This document shows positions 1 to 9,089 of a DNA stretch of 64,000 nucleotides, piece after piece. The stretch's first letter is position 1. Each line of letters begins with the position of its first letter. Origin of the DNA: Shewanella kaireitica (GTDB taxonomy: Bacteria; Pseudomonadota; Gammaproteobacteria; Enterobacterales; Shewanellaceae). A program made the position numbers and the translations under genes. The stretch spans positions 162,226-226,225 of the forward strand of contig NZ_JAKIKQ010000006.1 of assembly GCF_023284045.1 (NCBI RefSeq), read 5' to 3'. The notes under the pieces were generated by a model. That model was given only the letters and a program-made list of their open reading frames with translations, was not told the origin of the DNA and made no database searches.

Positions 1-569
1 TAGTTAAACTTATCGATCTGCTTAAAGAAGCTGATACTCGAGCACTTGAGTTAGTTCGCAGCAAGAATCCTGATATGGATGAAGCTGAGCTTGCTGAGAT
101 TGCGCGCGTGGTAGGTATTGCATCGGTGAAATATGCCGATCTATCTAAAAACCGTACTAGCGATTATATCTTCAGCTTTGAACAGATGCTCAGCTTTGAA
201 GGTAACACAGCACCATACCTACTTTATGCTTACACCCGTGTTGCTGGTATTTTTAAGCGCGCACAAGATGTTGACTTAAGCGATGCTAAAATCGTGCTTG
301 AGCATGAAAAAGAGAAAGATCTTGGTACCAAGTTAGCCCAGTTTGGTGAAGTGATGAACCGTGTTGTGAATAAAGGTCAGCCGCATGCATTATGTGCTTA
401 TCTGTTTGAACTCGCGGGTGCATTCTCAAGCTTCTACGAAGCTTGCCCAGTATTGGCTGCTGACACCGAAGCGCAGAAGAAGAGCCGCTTACTACTCGCT
501 CAACTAACAGCTAAAACACTTAAGCAAGGGCTTAACTTGCTAGGACTAGAAACCTTAGAGCGGATGTAA
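1..569 (+). CDS. argS: Arginyl-tRNA synthetase, C-terminal part (5' truncated by window)
   Basis: ArgS charges tRNA-Arg with arginine in the cytoplasm. The reading frame is open from base 3, and the first in-window ATG (75) is internal. Only about 188 C-terminal residues are present. They form the all-helical anticodon-binding (DALR) domain, with the family-typical stretches [30 protein letters not shown] and the C-terminal [17 protein letters not shown]. The catalytic Rossmann fold lies outside the window. The gene ends 10 bases before ftsN, so the two may be cotranscribed, an arrangement typical of Shewanella. Identification rests on the C-terminal domain and the neighbours and is considered firm. 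Confidence 0.95.
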   Translation, partial: VKLIDLLKEADTRALELVRSKNPDMDEAELAEIARVVGIASVKYADLSKNRTSDYIFSFEQMLSFEGNTAPYLLYAYTRVAGIFKRAQDVDLSDAKIVLEHEKEKDLGTKLAQFGEVMNRVVNKGQPHALCAYLFELAGAFSSFYEACPVLAADTEAQKKSRLLLAQLTAKTLKQGLNLLGLETLERM

Positions 570-579
570 TCGTAACACC

Positions 580-1149
580 ATGACCAGTCGTGACTACGCA
601 AACCGTAAACCCACGCGCAAAGGCAATGCCAAAAAGCGTGGGTCAAAAGGGAATCCGCCTAAGCGCTTCCCTGTATTAGTATTTATCATTACTCTTTTAG
701 GTCTAGCAGGCTTTGGTTATCTTTTATGGCTGCTGAGCGATACTGACGATACCGTCGCTACGCCTGTGGTGGTAGAACAGCCTAAAAAGGCTGCAGTAAA
801 GAAGGATCCAAACGCGCTACCGCCAGCTCCTGAAGAGGAGTGGACCTATCTTGAAGAGCTTGAGAATAAAAAGGTAGAAGTGGATCTGCCGGAAGTGTCA
901 GACAAACCTAAGCGTCCTTACCAGATGCAGTGTGGTTCGTTTAGAAAAGAGTCTCAGGCTAATCAACTTAAAGCGATGATCGCCTTCCAAGGATTAGAAG
1001 CGCAAGTTCGCAAAGTTAAAGGCACCAGCGGTATTTGGTATAAGGTCGTTCTTGGTCCTTATGACAAGAAACGTGATGCAGAAAGACAACGTCACGTCCT
1101 GCAAAACTCTGGTACTAACGGTTGCCAAATTTGGTTCTGGGAAAGTTAA
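580..1149 (+). CDS. ftsN: Cell division protein FtsN, short form (SPOR domain)
   Basis: FtsN triggers septal peptidoglycan synthesis in the divisome. The order is a basic cytoplasmic tail (residues 1-30), one membrane segment (about 31-52), a short periplasmic piece and a SPOR domain (about 111-189) that begins PYQMQCGSFR and binds denuded glycan. Residues 79-97 (ALPPAPEEEWTYLEELE...) match the essential activation (E) motif of E. coli FtsN, with W88, Y90 and L94 in the positions of its W83, Y85 and L89. At 189 aa it is far shorter than the roughly 319 aa of E. coli FtsN, because the long Gln-rich linker is missing. The position between argS and hslVU also fits ftsN, which precedes hslVU in enterics. 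The ATG follows argS by 10 bases. Confidence 0.85.
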   Translation: MTSRDYANRKPTRKGNAKKRGSKGNPPKRFPVLVFIITLLGLAGFGYLLWLLSDTDDTVATPVVVEQPKKAAVKKDPNALPPAPEEEWTYLEELENKKVEVDLPEVSDKPKRPYQMQCGSFRKESQANQLKAMIAFQGLEAQVRKVKGTSGIWYKVVLGPYDKKRDAERQRHVLQNSGTNGCQIWFWES

Positions 1150-1174
1150 CCCCCAAAACCTATTCGCTATTCTT

Positions 1175-1200
1175 AAGCGCTGCTCATGCAGCGCTTTTTT
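1175..1200 (+). terminator. Rho-independent terminator after ftsN
   Basis: A perfect 9-bp stem (AAGCGCTGC / GCAGCGCTT) with loop TCAT is followed by a run of T. It ends the argS-ftsN unit. Confidence 0.85.
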
Positions 1201-1362
1201 GTATCTTCAATAAATAGCTCTGCAGTAACCATCAGTCCCAAGAAAACTCCCCATGCCATAGAACACTGTGCTTTTAGTGCGATTGCCAAACCCTACTTCT
1301 ACTTCACAATAATTCAGGTAAACTGCATTATCTAAACAAAGCAATGACTAAAAGGCTAGTTC

Positions 1363-2492
1363 ATGCGCCACTTCTTACTTACGCTAAAATGGGCTTTATT
1401 AACAATCGTGCTAGCCCCAATTGCTTTGTACCTTATCTTATTGCTTATCAATATACGCGACGCTGCGCCATCTGAGCTGTCGCAGCGTTATCTAACTCAA
1501 ATAGCAGAAATCGATAGCACCCTCGCTAAAAACCACAATGACAATGCTTATATCTTTGCATTAGGCTTTGGCTCCGCCAAAGATAAGTCACCAATAACAG
1601 TTGGGCTCAAATCTCTACATAATCTGCAAAATAAAGATGTTTCAAGTGTCGACAAAACACAGCAATACGCTCTGCCTAATTTGCCACTTGAAAACTGTTT
1701 AGCTGAAGATGATTTTGTTGCTGCCTGTAGCGCCAATCTCAAGAAAAACACTCATCTTAAAACCCTTTTATCTAACAACCGTTGGCGAATCAATCGCTAT
1801 CAACAGTTACTGCAAATGAGCAGTTGGCATGACAGCCCTTCTTTCAATGCGGATATATCTGTGATGCCATTTAAAGCGCTGTTGCTGGCACAAAAGCTTT
1901 ACCTGCTTGATGTTTATCAAAATATGGATAGCACTTCAGCACAATTTATCGCTGAGGCAATCGAGCAAGATATGCTTTTTTGGCAAAGGTTATCTTTAAA
2001 CACCCACATATTGATCAACAAAATGGTCGGTGCTAGTGCAATATCTATCAACATGAAACTGGGTGAAGTCATTTTGGGACAGAAGAGAGTAGAGCAGATT
2101 GCCAAGTGTTGCCAATTAGCTGGACTAAACTATTGACAGCTAGTGTATTATCACTAGACAAGGTTAAGTTGGGCGAATGGCGTTATTTCACCAAACTCAC
2201 CAATACGACTCTAGTCGATGATAGCAGCATAGATACAATGACGAAGGTGGTCACCTCTTTGTTACACCCTTTTATGCAAAACCAAGATACTGCTAACCGT
2301 TATGCCGCGATTTTAGTTGACTCAAATAACCTACCAGACTGTAAGTCCATCGATAATATTAGTAGCTATATCTACAACCCTATTGGGAAATACATTCTCT
2401 GTACTGGCGTTCCTTCATTCAACGCTCACCAAATAACCTTAGATAAACTAGAGCAACAAAGGAAAAACCTTATTACACGACTTAAGCACTAG
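1363..2492 (+). pseudogene. Unknown protein gene interrupted by a frameshift
   Basis: Two open frames appear to be halves of one gene. Frame 1 (1363-2136, 257 aa) has an N-terminal membrane segment (residues about 8-28) and a polar extracytoplasmic body. It stops at 2136. A second frame, one base back, is open from a GTG at 2106 to 2492 (128 aa) with similar composition and no signal of its own. Joining them near 2104-2135 by restoring one base gives one protein of about 375 aa. There is no slippery heptamer or stable downstream hairpin, so programmed frameshifting is unlikely. A single-base deletion or a sequencing error is the simplest reading. I recognise no family. The gene lies alone between ftsN and the heat-shock promoter of hslV. 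Confidence 0.6.
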
Positions 2493-2602
2493 TCGAGTCA
2501 TAATCTGGTAAGACAATGCGACACTTGAGCATATATAAGTTTAAGTGTTGCAACTAACATAAATGGATTCACTCATAGAGCGCTGCAATCCAAGCTTCCC
2601 CC

Positions 2603-2630
2603 TTGATATTTATTCATCCATCCCCATATC
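2603..2630 (+). promoter_or_regulatory. Sigma-32 (RpoH) type heat-shock promoter of hslVU
   Basis: CTTGATA (2603-2609) and CCCCATAT (2623-2630) are separated by 13 bases. They match the sigma-32 consensus CTTGAAA-N11-16-CCCCATnT with one mismatch in the -35 box and none in the -10 box. The site is 56 bases upstream of the hslV start. HslVU is a classical RpoH-regulated operon, so motif and context agree. Confidence 0.85.
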
Positions 2631-2685
2631 GGTTATATCGTCAACCAGCAGGCACCTTGTCGCTGGCTAGAGAAGAGGATTTATC

Positions 2686-3210
2686 GTGACCACTATCGTA
2701 TCAGTACGCCGTAATAACCAAGTTGTTATCGCCGGTGATGGCCAAGTTTCTCTCGGTAATACCGTGATGAAAGGCAATGCTAGAAAAGTTCGTCGTCTAT
2801 ACCACAATAAGGTATTGGCAGGCTTTGCTGGCGGTACAGCAGATGCATTTACTCTATTCGAGCGTTTCGAAGCCAAACTCGAAATGCATCAAGGTCATTT
2901 AATGCGCGCTGCGGTTGAAATGGCTAAAGATTGGCGCTCAGACAAAGTCTTGCGCAAGCTAGAAGCACTATTGGCTGTGGCTGATGGTGAAGCTTCACTA
3001 ATCATCACAGGTAATGGTGATGTGGTTCAGCCTGAAAACGACTTAATTGCAATCGGTTCTGGCGGCAACTTTGCCCAGTCAGCAGCTACGGCTCTGCTAG
3101 AGAACACCGATCTTAGCGCGCTTGAAATCGCTGAAAAATCTCTGACAATTGCAGGTGACATTTGCGTGTTCACCAACCAATTTAAGACCATCGAAGAATT
3201 AAAGTACTAA
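2686..3210 (+). CDS. hslV: ATP-dependent protease subunit HslV (ClpQ)
   Basis: HslV is the proteolytic core of the HslVU protease, a dodecamer with an N-terminal threonine nucleophile. After removal of the initiator Met the protein begins [20 protein letters not shown], which gives the catalytic Thr1. Other family blocks are [15 protein letters not shown] and [18 protein letters not shown]. The length of 174 aa is close to that of E. coli (176). The start is GTG, preceded by AGAGGA at good distance; no better start lies upstream. hslU follows 50 bases later, and the pair is driven by the sigma-32 type promoter just upstream. Confidence 0.97.
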   Translation: MTTIVSVRRNNQVVIAGDGQVSLGNTVMKGNARKVRRLYHNKVLAGFAGGTADAFTLFERFEAKLEMHQGHLMRAAVEMAKDWRSDKVLRKLEALLAVADGEASLIITGNGDVVQPENDLIAIGSGGNFAQSAATALLENTDLSALEIAEKSLTIAGDICVFTNQFKTIEELKY

Positions 3211-3260
3211 GCAAATTTTCGCTTAATACTAAGACTGATGCTTAAGCATGAGGAAAGAAT

Positions 3261-4586
3261 ATGTCTGAAATGACACCCCGCGAGATTGTGCATGAACTTG
3301 ATAGCCATATTATTGGGCAGCAAAAAGCCAAACGCTCTGTCGCTATCGCGCTGCGTAACCGCTGGCGCCGAATGCAGCTCGCTGCCGATCTTCGCCAAGA
3401 AGTGACTCCAAAAAACATTCTAATGATTGGCCCAACCGGCGTAGGTAAAACTGAAATTGCTCGCCGTTTAGCTCGTCTTGCAAAAGCACCTTTCATTAAA
3501 GTCGAAGCGACCAAATTTACTGAAGTCGGCTATGTGGGTAAAGAAGTTGAGCAGATCATTCGCGATCTAACCGACTCAGCCATTAAACTGACTCGTGAAG
3601 AGCAGATGGCTAAATGTAAGTTTAGAGCCGAAGAAGCCGCTGAAGAGCGCATTCTCGACGCATTACTGCCTAAGCCGAAGGAAGATTGGGACAACGAAAA
3701 GCCAAGCGATAACGCAACGCGTCAGGTGTTCCGCAAGAAACTACGTGAAGGTCAGCTCGACGATAAAGAGATTGAAATAGATATTGCAGCGCCGCAAGCT
3801 GGCATTGAGATCATGTCGCCTCCTGGCATGGAAGAGATGACTAATCAGCTACAAAGCATGTTCCAGAATATGGGACCAGGAGCGAGTAAGCGTCGTAAGA
3901 TGCCGATTAAAGAAGCTCACAAGTTATTAATCGAAGAGGAAGCTGCCAAGCTAGTCAATGCTGACGATCTCAAAGAACAAGCGATCGAATTGGTTGAGCA
4001 GCACGGCATCGTGTTCTTAGATGAGATTGATAAAATTTGTAAGCGCGGCGAATCTTCAGGGCCTGATGTATCTCGTGAAGGTGTGCAGCGTGACTTGTTG
4101 CCTCTCGTTGAAGGTTGTACGGTTAACACTAAACACGGCATGGTTAAAACTGACCATATCTTGTTTATTGCATCTGGTGCATTCCAGATGTCTAAGCCTT
4201 CAGACTTAATTCCTGAGCTACAAGGCCGCTTACCAATTCGCGTTGAACTTGAAGCATTATCAGCAGATGATTTTAAGCGTATTTTGACAGAACCTCATGC
4301 ATCACTGACTGAGCAATATGTTGCACTAATGGGCACTGAAGGCGTTAAGGTTGAATTTACCGAGTCTGGTATAGATGCCGTTGCAGAAGCTGCTTGGCAG
4401 GTGAATGAGCGCACTGAAAATATCGGTGCTCGTCGTTTGCATACTGTGATGGAGCGCTTGATGGAGGAGCTTTCTTATGAAGCCTCTGACAAATCAGGTT
4501 CCGTAACCGTTGTCGATGCTGATTATGTGAAAGCACACCTAGATAACTTGGTACAAGACGAAGATCTGAGCCGCTTTATTCTATAG
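3261..4586 (+). CDS. hslU: HslU (ClpY) unfoldase ATPase
   Basis: HslU is the AAA+ hexamer that unfolds substrates and feeds them to HslV. Visible motifs are Walker A GPTGVGKT (57-64), the pore loop region GYVGKEVE (about 90-97), Walker B VFLDEID (251-257), sensor-2 [11 protein letters not shown], and the C-terminal tail LSRFIL that docks into HslV to activate it. The variable I-domain lies between the Walker motifs. The length of 441 aa matches the family (443 in E. coli). GAGGA precedes the ATG. It is cotranscribed with hslV. Confidence 0.98.
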   Translation: MSEMTPREIVHELDSHIIGQQKAKRSVAIALRNRWRRMQLAADLRQEVTPKNILMIGPTGVGKTEIARRLARLAKAPFIKVEATKFTEVGYVGKEVEQIIRDLTDSAIKLTREEQMAKCKFRAEEAAEERILDALLPKPKEDWDNEKPSDNATRQVFRKKLREGQLDDKEIEIDIAAPQAGIEIMSPPGMEEMTNQLQSMFQNMGPGASKRRKMPIKEAHKLLIEEEAAKLVNADDLKEQAIELVEQHGIVFLDEIDKICKRGESSGPDVSREGVQRDLLPLVEGCTVNTKHGMVKTDHILFIASGAFQMSKPSDLIPELQGRLPIRVELEALSADDFKRILTEPHASLTEQYVALMGTEGVKVEFTESGIDAVAEAAWQVNERTENIGARRLHTVMERLMEELSYEASDKSGSVTVVDADYVKAHLDNLVQDEDLSRFIL

Positions 4587-4686
4587 TGTTATTACTAGCA
4601 AATGCTCAATGAGTGATAGCGGTTAAGGACTTTTAGGTGCTTAACCGCTATTCTGTTTTTAGACCCTATTACTTACTGGCAAACTT

Positions 4687-5079
4687 ATGACCCAAGACAA
4701 TAGCCCCAATGTTGAATCCTTAAAGTTGAAGCGTAAATCACGCCAGTTAGAGATGCAGTTTGATAATGGTGAAACCTATCAGCTTAGCTGCGAAATGCTG
4801 AGAGTTTACTCACCATCAGCAGAAGTGCATGGCCACGGTAATCCGGTGCTAGTTACTCACAAAAAGAACGTTAATATCTCAGCTATTGAGCCTGTAGGTA
4901 ACTATGCGGTTAAGATTGTGTTTGATGATGGTCACGATACCGGACTGTTCTCGTGGAAGGTGCTGTATGACTTAGCCACCCATCAAGTAGACCTGTGGGA
5001 AAAATACCTCGCACGCCTGCGCGCTGAAAAAGCCAGTCGTGAACCGCTTATTGATATGGCAGTTAAATATCATAAGTAG
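4687..5079 (+). CDS. DUF971 domain protein
   Basis: A small protein (130 aa) of the DUF971 family, which resembles the N-terminal domain of gamma-butyrobetaine hydroxylases. Family-typical stretches are SRQLEMQFDNGETYQLSCEM, LRVYSPSAEVHGHG and FDDGHDTGLFSWKVLYDL. The family is linked to iron-sulfur or metal metabolism in some bacteria, but the molecular role here is unknown. It follows hslU by 100 bases in the same direction and ends at a strong terminator, so it may be the last gene of the hslVU transcript, an arrangement I associate with related Gammaproteobacteria. Confidence 0.85.
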   Translation: MTQDNSPNVESLKLKRKSRQLEMQFDNGETYQLSCEMLRVYSPSAEVHGHGNPVLVTHKKNVNISAIEPVGNYAVKIVFDDGHDTGLFSWKVLYDLATHQVDLWEKYLARLRAEKASREPLIDMAVKYHK

Positions 5080-5120
5080 CCGCTAGGCCAAGTCACACTC
5101 TACATAGTGACAATTTTACT

Positions 5121-5156
5121 TCACAAAAAAGGTGCCTAACGGCGCCTTTTTTGTGA
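5121..5156 (+). terminator. Terminator after the DUF971 gene
   Basis: A long near-perfect palindrome with stem GGTGCC/GGCGCC extended by A6/T6 and loop TAAC. The symmetric A and T tracts would let it work on both strands. Confidence 0.85.
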
Positions 5157-5261
5157 TCGAACGGCTGATATCGTGTATTAATCAGCCTATGCGGACTTAT
5201 GTCCTCTACGGATCACTCTCTGGCTATTACTATCGGTTGTAATCAAAAAAGAGGATTACTC

Positions 5262-5966
5262 ATGACTGCACATATCGATGGTAAAGCCGGTGATTTTGCC
5301 GAGACAATGATCATGCCTGGCGACCCACTGCGCGCTAAATATATTGCCGAAAACTTTCTAGATGACGCGGTCGAAGTGACCAATATCCGCAACATGTTTG
5401 GCTATACTGGTTTCTATAAAGGTCAGCGTATTTCAGTAATGGGACACGGTATGGGCATCCCCTCGATGGTGTTATACGCCCACGAATTGGTCACTGATTT
5501 TAACGTCAAGCGCATCATTCGGGTCGGCAGCCTTGGGGCTACTCAGCAAGATGTCAAAATTAATGATGTCATTCTAGCGCAAGCCGCTGGCACTGATTCG
5601 CCAACCAATGCTAAACGCAGTAGTGGTTACCAAATGGCGACATCAGCCACATTTGATCTACTACACAAAGCGTACTCGATCTCCCAGCAAAAGCAGATCA
5701 ATGTCAAAGTGGGTAACGTATTCAGTGGCGACATGTACTACGACCCCGATGAAGATATGATCCCTGCGCTAGAGCGCTTTGGCGTATTGGGTGTTGATAT
5801 GGAGGTTGCTGGACTATATGGCCTAGCCCACCATCTAGGGTTCGAGTCGTTAGCGATTCTAACGGTATCTGACCACTGCTTAACTGGCGAAGAGACCAGT
5901 GCAGAGGCCCGTCAGTTAACCTTTAATCAGATGATTGAGCTGGCATTAGAAACAGCCTGTCAGTAA
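5262..5966 (+). CDS. deoD: Purine nucleoside phosphorylase, DeoD type
   Basis: Cleaves purine (deoxy)nucleosides with phosphate to the base plus (deoxy)ribose-1-phosphate. This is the hexameric trimer-of-dimers class of the salvage pathway. The start is placed at the ATG at 5262, giving 234 aa beginning MTAHIDGKAGDFAETMIMPG. It has AGAGGA just upstream and matches the family N-terminus; the frame stays open further upstream (from 5199) but that part looks non-coding. Key blocks are MPGDPLRAKYIAENF (phosphate binding), NMFGYTGFYKGQRISVMGHG, DMEVAGLYG (ribose site) and LTVSDH with the catalytic Asp. It stands alone, closed by a hairpin. Confidence 0.96.
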   Translation: MTAHIDGKAGDFAETMIMPGDPLRAKYIAENFLDDAVEVTNIRNMFGYTGFYKGQRISVMGHGMGIPSMVLYAHELVTDFNVKRIIRVGSLGATQQDVKINDVILAQAAGTDSPTNAKRSSGYQMATSATFDLLHKAYSISQQKQINVKVGNVFSGDMYYDPDEDMIPALERFGVLGVDMEVAGLYGLAHHLGFESLAILTVSDHCLTGEETSAEARQLTFNQMIELALETACQ

Positions 5967-5972
5967 CACTTT

Positions 5973-6010
5973 TAAGCCGCATGATACTCGCTGTCATGCG
6001 GCTTAACTTT
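5973..6010 (+). terminator. Hairpin terminator after deoD
   Basis: A 12-bp inverted repeat (TAAGCCGCATGA / TCATGCGGCTTA) with a 9-base loop. The following T run is short, so termination may be partial. Confidence 0.55.
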
Positions 6011-6053
6011 ATAACGTTGAATATTTGATACAGCAAATTAGATCTAGGAACAG

Positions 6054-7226
6054 ATGATGAAAAATAAAATATCCTTAACATTGCTCAGTTTTTTAGCCAA
6101 CTTTGTCATGGCGGGCTTTGCGACCCAGTTTGGTATGTTAATTGAACCAATTGCAGAGAAGTTTTCAGCCAACGTTAACGAAGTGGCCTCGATTTTCTCG
6201 CTACTCAACGGCGGTGCACTCGCAGGTACCATTGCCGCCTTTTTCTTGATTGAAAAAATCGGTGTAAAGCGCATCACCCTTATAAGCTATTTCAGTATCT
6301 CACTCAGTGCTGCAGCGCTGCATTTCACCAGCTCACTTTCTGTGGTGATGATCGCCATGACCGTTATCGGCCTTTGTGGTGGCGTTGGCCTATGTATCGC
6401 TGGCACGATTGTGGTATCAGTTTGGAAAGACAAAATCCAAAGCACCATGCTAGTTGTACAAGATGCTACTTTTAACGTTGCAGGTGTGGTTTTCCCACTT
6501 ATCACGACTTATGCATTAAGTAATGCGCTTTCTTGGAGCTACAGCTATTTAGCTGTGGGTATTGTCGCGTTGGCGACTGCCGCGATTGCGCTTGCGACTA
6601 ACTTCTCACTGGTTGAAAGCCAAACATCAAGTGATACAGGCAAAGATGAATCAGAGTGGAACCTTGGCATCATTAGCGGTGGCCTAGGTTTGTTCCTTGG
6701 CATGCTGGCGCTATACACCTTCCTCACTTGGGCACCAATGTTCGTCAAAGAGAAATTTGATATTCCTTTTGAAGAAGCGGGTAATATCATCACCCAGTAT
6801 TGGTCAGCAGCACTGATTGGTGCACTCGTATCAACAGTGATTGTATCAAGAGTGAAGATCCAGCATTTTATCATGGGGATGATTTCACTGGCGCTGATTA
6901 TCACCGGTATGATTGTTACTACTGAGAATCTGGCTTGGATTGGCTACTTAACTTACGGTTACGGTTTTGCCTGTGCCGCACTTTACAACGCCTTTATCGC
7001 TTACGGTGTGTCATTTGTCAAAACAGCTAGCAGCCGTAATGTCTCTTATATCTTGATAAGTGGTAGTGCAGGTGCAATGTTCAGCCCAGCGATTAGCTCA
7101 ATGTTTGAAAGCATCATTGGCCTACAAACAGTGATGTACGCCATCCCTGTTATCTACGGCTTAATTATCGCGATGTTGCTTATCTCTAATAAACAAAAAG
7201 CGGCGATGTCGACTCAAGCGGCTTAA
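6054..7226 (+). CDS. TsgA-like MFS transporter
   Basis: An integral membrane protein of 390 aa with about 12 hydrophobic segments and the two-times-six layout of the major facilitator superfamily. A polar central loop lies near residue 185-200 (SSDTGKDESEW). Length and N-terminal pattern (an opening membrane segment followed by GMLIEPIAEKFSANVNEVASIF) resemble E. coli TsgA, a transporter of unresolved substrate. Two ATGs stand in tandem (6054, 6057) behind AGGAACAG; either may be used. It is convergent with the Crp/Fnr-type regulator gene, sharing a terminator. The substrate cannot be told from sequence. Confidence 0.75.
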   Translation: MMKNKISLTLLSFLANFVMAGFATQFGMLIEPIAEKFSANVNEVASIFSLLNGGALAGTIAAFFLIEKIGVKRITLISYFSISLSAAALHFTSSLSVVMIAMTVIGLCGGVGLCIAGTIVVSVWKDKIQSTMLVVQDATFNVAGVVFPLITTYALSNALSWSYSYLAVGIVALATAAIALATNFSLVESQTSSDTGKDESEWNLGIISGGLGLFLGMLALYTFLTWAPMFVKEKFDIPFEEAGNIITQYWSAALIGALVSTVIVSRVKIQHFIMGMISLALIITGMIVTTENLAWIGYLTYGYGFACAALYNAFIAYGVSFVKTASSRNVSYILISGSAGAMFSPAISSMFESIIGLQTVMYAIPVIYGLIIAMLLISNKQKAAMSTQAA

Positions 7227-7238
7227 GCTCTGATAAAG

Positions 7239-7269
7239 ATAATCCCCAGGTTTATGCTTGGGGATTATT
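7239..7269. terminator. Bidirectional terminator between convergent genes
   Basis: Inverted repeat AATCCCCA / TGGGGATT flanked by complementary A/T bases, between the stop of the MFS gene and the stop of the Crp/Fnr gene. Confidence 0.7.
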
Positions 7270-7936
7270 CTATAAAAGCCTTCAACCCTTCAAGATCGCA
7301 AATCACCAAGCCCTCTTTATCACGCTTAATTAGTTGCATATCTTCTAGTTTTTTAACCGCTCGGCGATAAACTCTATCGGTCGTAGCAAAACGCTCAGCC
7401 TCTAAATAGCACTTAGTAAACCCTTCAACAGGTTGGTCTTTCAAATACTGATGATAGAGATCGTAAGCGATATTGTAAGCGATGGGGTACAGCATTCTGC
7501 GGGTAAAAATATCAACGGTATCTTGATAATCTATTGCAATAGCACTAGCAAAAAACAGCGCAAACTGCGGTGTTTTCAGTAAGGCTTGCTGTAGTTTCTC
7601 ACCATTGATAACCGTCAACTCTAATGGCTCTTCAGCAACAATATCCAGCTGGCACAAGTAGTCGGTAAAAAACTCCATCTCACCAAAAAGCTGAGAATCA
7701 CAGGTCATAGTACCAAGTTGAAAGCTGCGACCGTTTCTGGCTGTGTAGCCCATAGAGATCCGCCCATGGGGCACCAAATACAAGTCGTTCACCTGCTGCC
7801 CCTGCTGCATTAGCTTATATTGAGCGGGAACAGTTTTTGTTTCGGTAATACACTCGCGCATGATCTGCTCGATGGCATCATGTTCTTGTTGCCATAACGC
7901 GTGAAAGCGTCCTTTTTCAAGTGGTTTTAGCTGCAT
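7265..7936 (-). CDS. Crp/Fnr-family transcriptional regulator
   Basis: A 223-aa protein with an N-terminal cyclic-nucleotide-binding-like beta barrel (about residues 30-115, including YKLMQQGQQVNDLYLVPHGR and LFGEMEFF), a dimerisation helix and a C-terminal winged helix-turn-helix (about 165-215, ERFATTDRVYRRAVKKLEDM). It lacks the N-terminal cysteine cluster of FNR, so it is not an oxygen sensor of that type. The barrel does not show the canonical cAMP-contacting RxS motif, so its ligand is unknown. The layout resembles YeiL-type or other minor members of the family. It is not the global CRP. The ATG is at 7936. Confidence 0.85.
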   Translation of the reverse strand: MQLKPLEKGRFHALWQQEHDAIEQIMRECITETKTVPAQYKLMQQGQQVNDLYLVPHGRISMGYTARNGRSFQLGTMTCDSQLFGEMEFFTDYLCQLDIVAEEPLELTVINGEKLQQALLKTPQFALFFASAIAIDYQDTVDIFTRRMLYPIAYNIAYDLYHQYLKDQPVEGFTKCYLEAERFATTDRVYRRAVKKLEDMQLIKRDKEGLVICDLEGLKAFIE

Positions 7937-8024
7937 AATAATATTGGTCGAGATAGTCGTTTGGCGAAAGACTTAACCAGTATACTCAAGTCACTTGCCA
8001 ATATCCCTTTTTTAAAGTTACTGC

Positions 8025-9080
8025 TTAACCACTCTTTTTTTGCCAGCTTAATGGCAAATTAACTTGTGACCAAAGTGACTGACATAAAGCCTCTGGATCA
8101 CGCCAGTCACCTTTAAGTATCCAGCTCACCAGTGCATCCCCAACCTCAGGATAACTAATAGGTTCAGGCATAGGCGCTTTTAACCAACGGCGTAACACTA
8201 GCGGCTCAAGACTCAACTTCATGCACTCTGCAGCGCCAAGTAGTTCAAGCGCCGCAACATTGGATAACTGTTCAAACTGGCCAAGCAAAGGTTTTATCAG
8301 TAACTTTTTACCTAACGTCAACGCCTCACTCGCCAACTCAAAACCAGCATTACCAATCACGCCGCCGCAGCGGGCCATCGCTGCTTTAAATCCCTCTCTA
8401 TCGAAGCCATGCCACTTTATATGAGCAGGTAAAGTTTGCGGACTTCGACCAGCGTGATAAACCAAGAATGTGTAATCTGAAAATGGCATTAGAAAATCAA
8501 CGATCGACTGCGGCGATTCGAAAGGTAGATATACCAGCACTTGAGATGGCAGCACCTTATCGATTTTATCTACCTCAACAAACGGTGGTAAAATAGGAAA
8601 ACCAAAGTGATGCCAATGGCAGCCCAGTGCAATATCAACCGGAGCAAAGTAGTTCAGCATGGTTTCGTTAAACCAACTATCACCCGCTTTGGGAACCGCA
8701 AAATTTAACGCGGCTTGATGACTGATTCCTATCGAAGGTATCCCCTGATTCTTGGCCGCCCAAGCAGAAACGGGTTCGTAATCGTTAAGTACCAAGTCAT
8801 AACTGCTTAAATCGAGATTTTTGACATCCTTAACAAATCCAAGCCATGCATTCATTTTTGCGGTCTGCGCCACATTGACTCGACCATTATGAGTTGCGAA
8901 CGTCAGCCCTGATTGCACCCGGTATTGACCAAAACACTGCATATCAAAGAACTGTTCAGCAGAGCGGCCTGAAAAGAAAAAATCGACATCAACGCCCTGT
9001 TTTTGCATCGCTTTGGCCATCACTCTAGCGCGGCTTAAGTGCCCATTGCCCGTACCTTGTACTCCATAAAGGATTTTCAA
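8025..9080 (-). CDS. Glycosyltransferase, MJ1255/VC2487 family
   Basis: A 351-aa protein with a GT-B-like fold. It opens MKILYGVQGTGNGHLSRARV, whose GxGxGHLxRA signature is typical of this group and of MurG/UGT-type transferases. A second glycine-rich site, GGVIGNAGFELASEAL (about 235-250), is the usual nucleotide-sugar-binding region. The acceptor and sugar are not known for this family. It lies 9 bases downstream of a PAP2 phosphatase gene on the same strand, so the pair probably forms an operon. A joint role in a lipid-linked glycan or glycolipid step is an inference. Confidence 0.8.
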   Translation of the reverse strand: MKILYGVQGTGNGHLSRARVMAKAMQKQGVDVDFFFSGRSAEQFFDMQCFGQYRVQSGLTFATHNGRVNVAQTAKMNAWLGFVKDVKNLDLSSYDLVLNDYEPVSAWAAKNQGIPSIGISHQAALNFAVPKAGDSWFNETMLNYFAPVDIALGCHWHHFGFPILPPFVEVDKIDKVLPSQVLVYLPFESPQSIVDFLMPFSDYTFLVYHAGRSPQTLPAHIKWHGFDREGFKAAMARCGGVIGNAGFELASEALTLGKKLLIKPLLGQFEQLSNVAALELLGAAECMKLSLEPLVLRRWLKAPMPEPISYPEVGDALVSWILKGDWRDPEALCQSLWSQVNLPLSWQKKSG

Positions 9081-9089
9081 TGCTCTCTC

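Noticed and set aside
2100..2140. Programmed ribosomal frameshift in the split unknown gene
   Set aside because: There is no slippery heptamer or strong stimulatory hairpin; a deletion or sequencing error is simpler.
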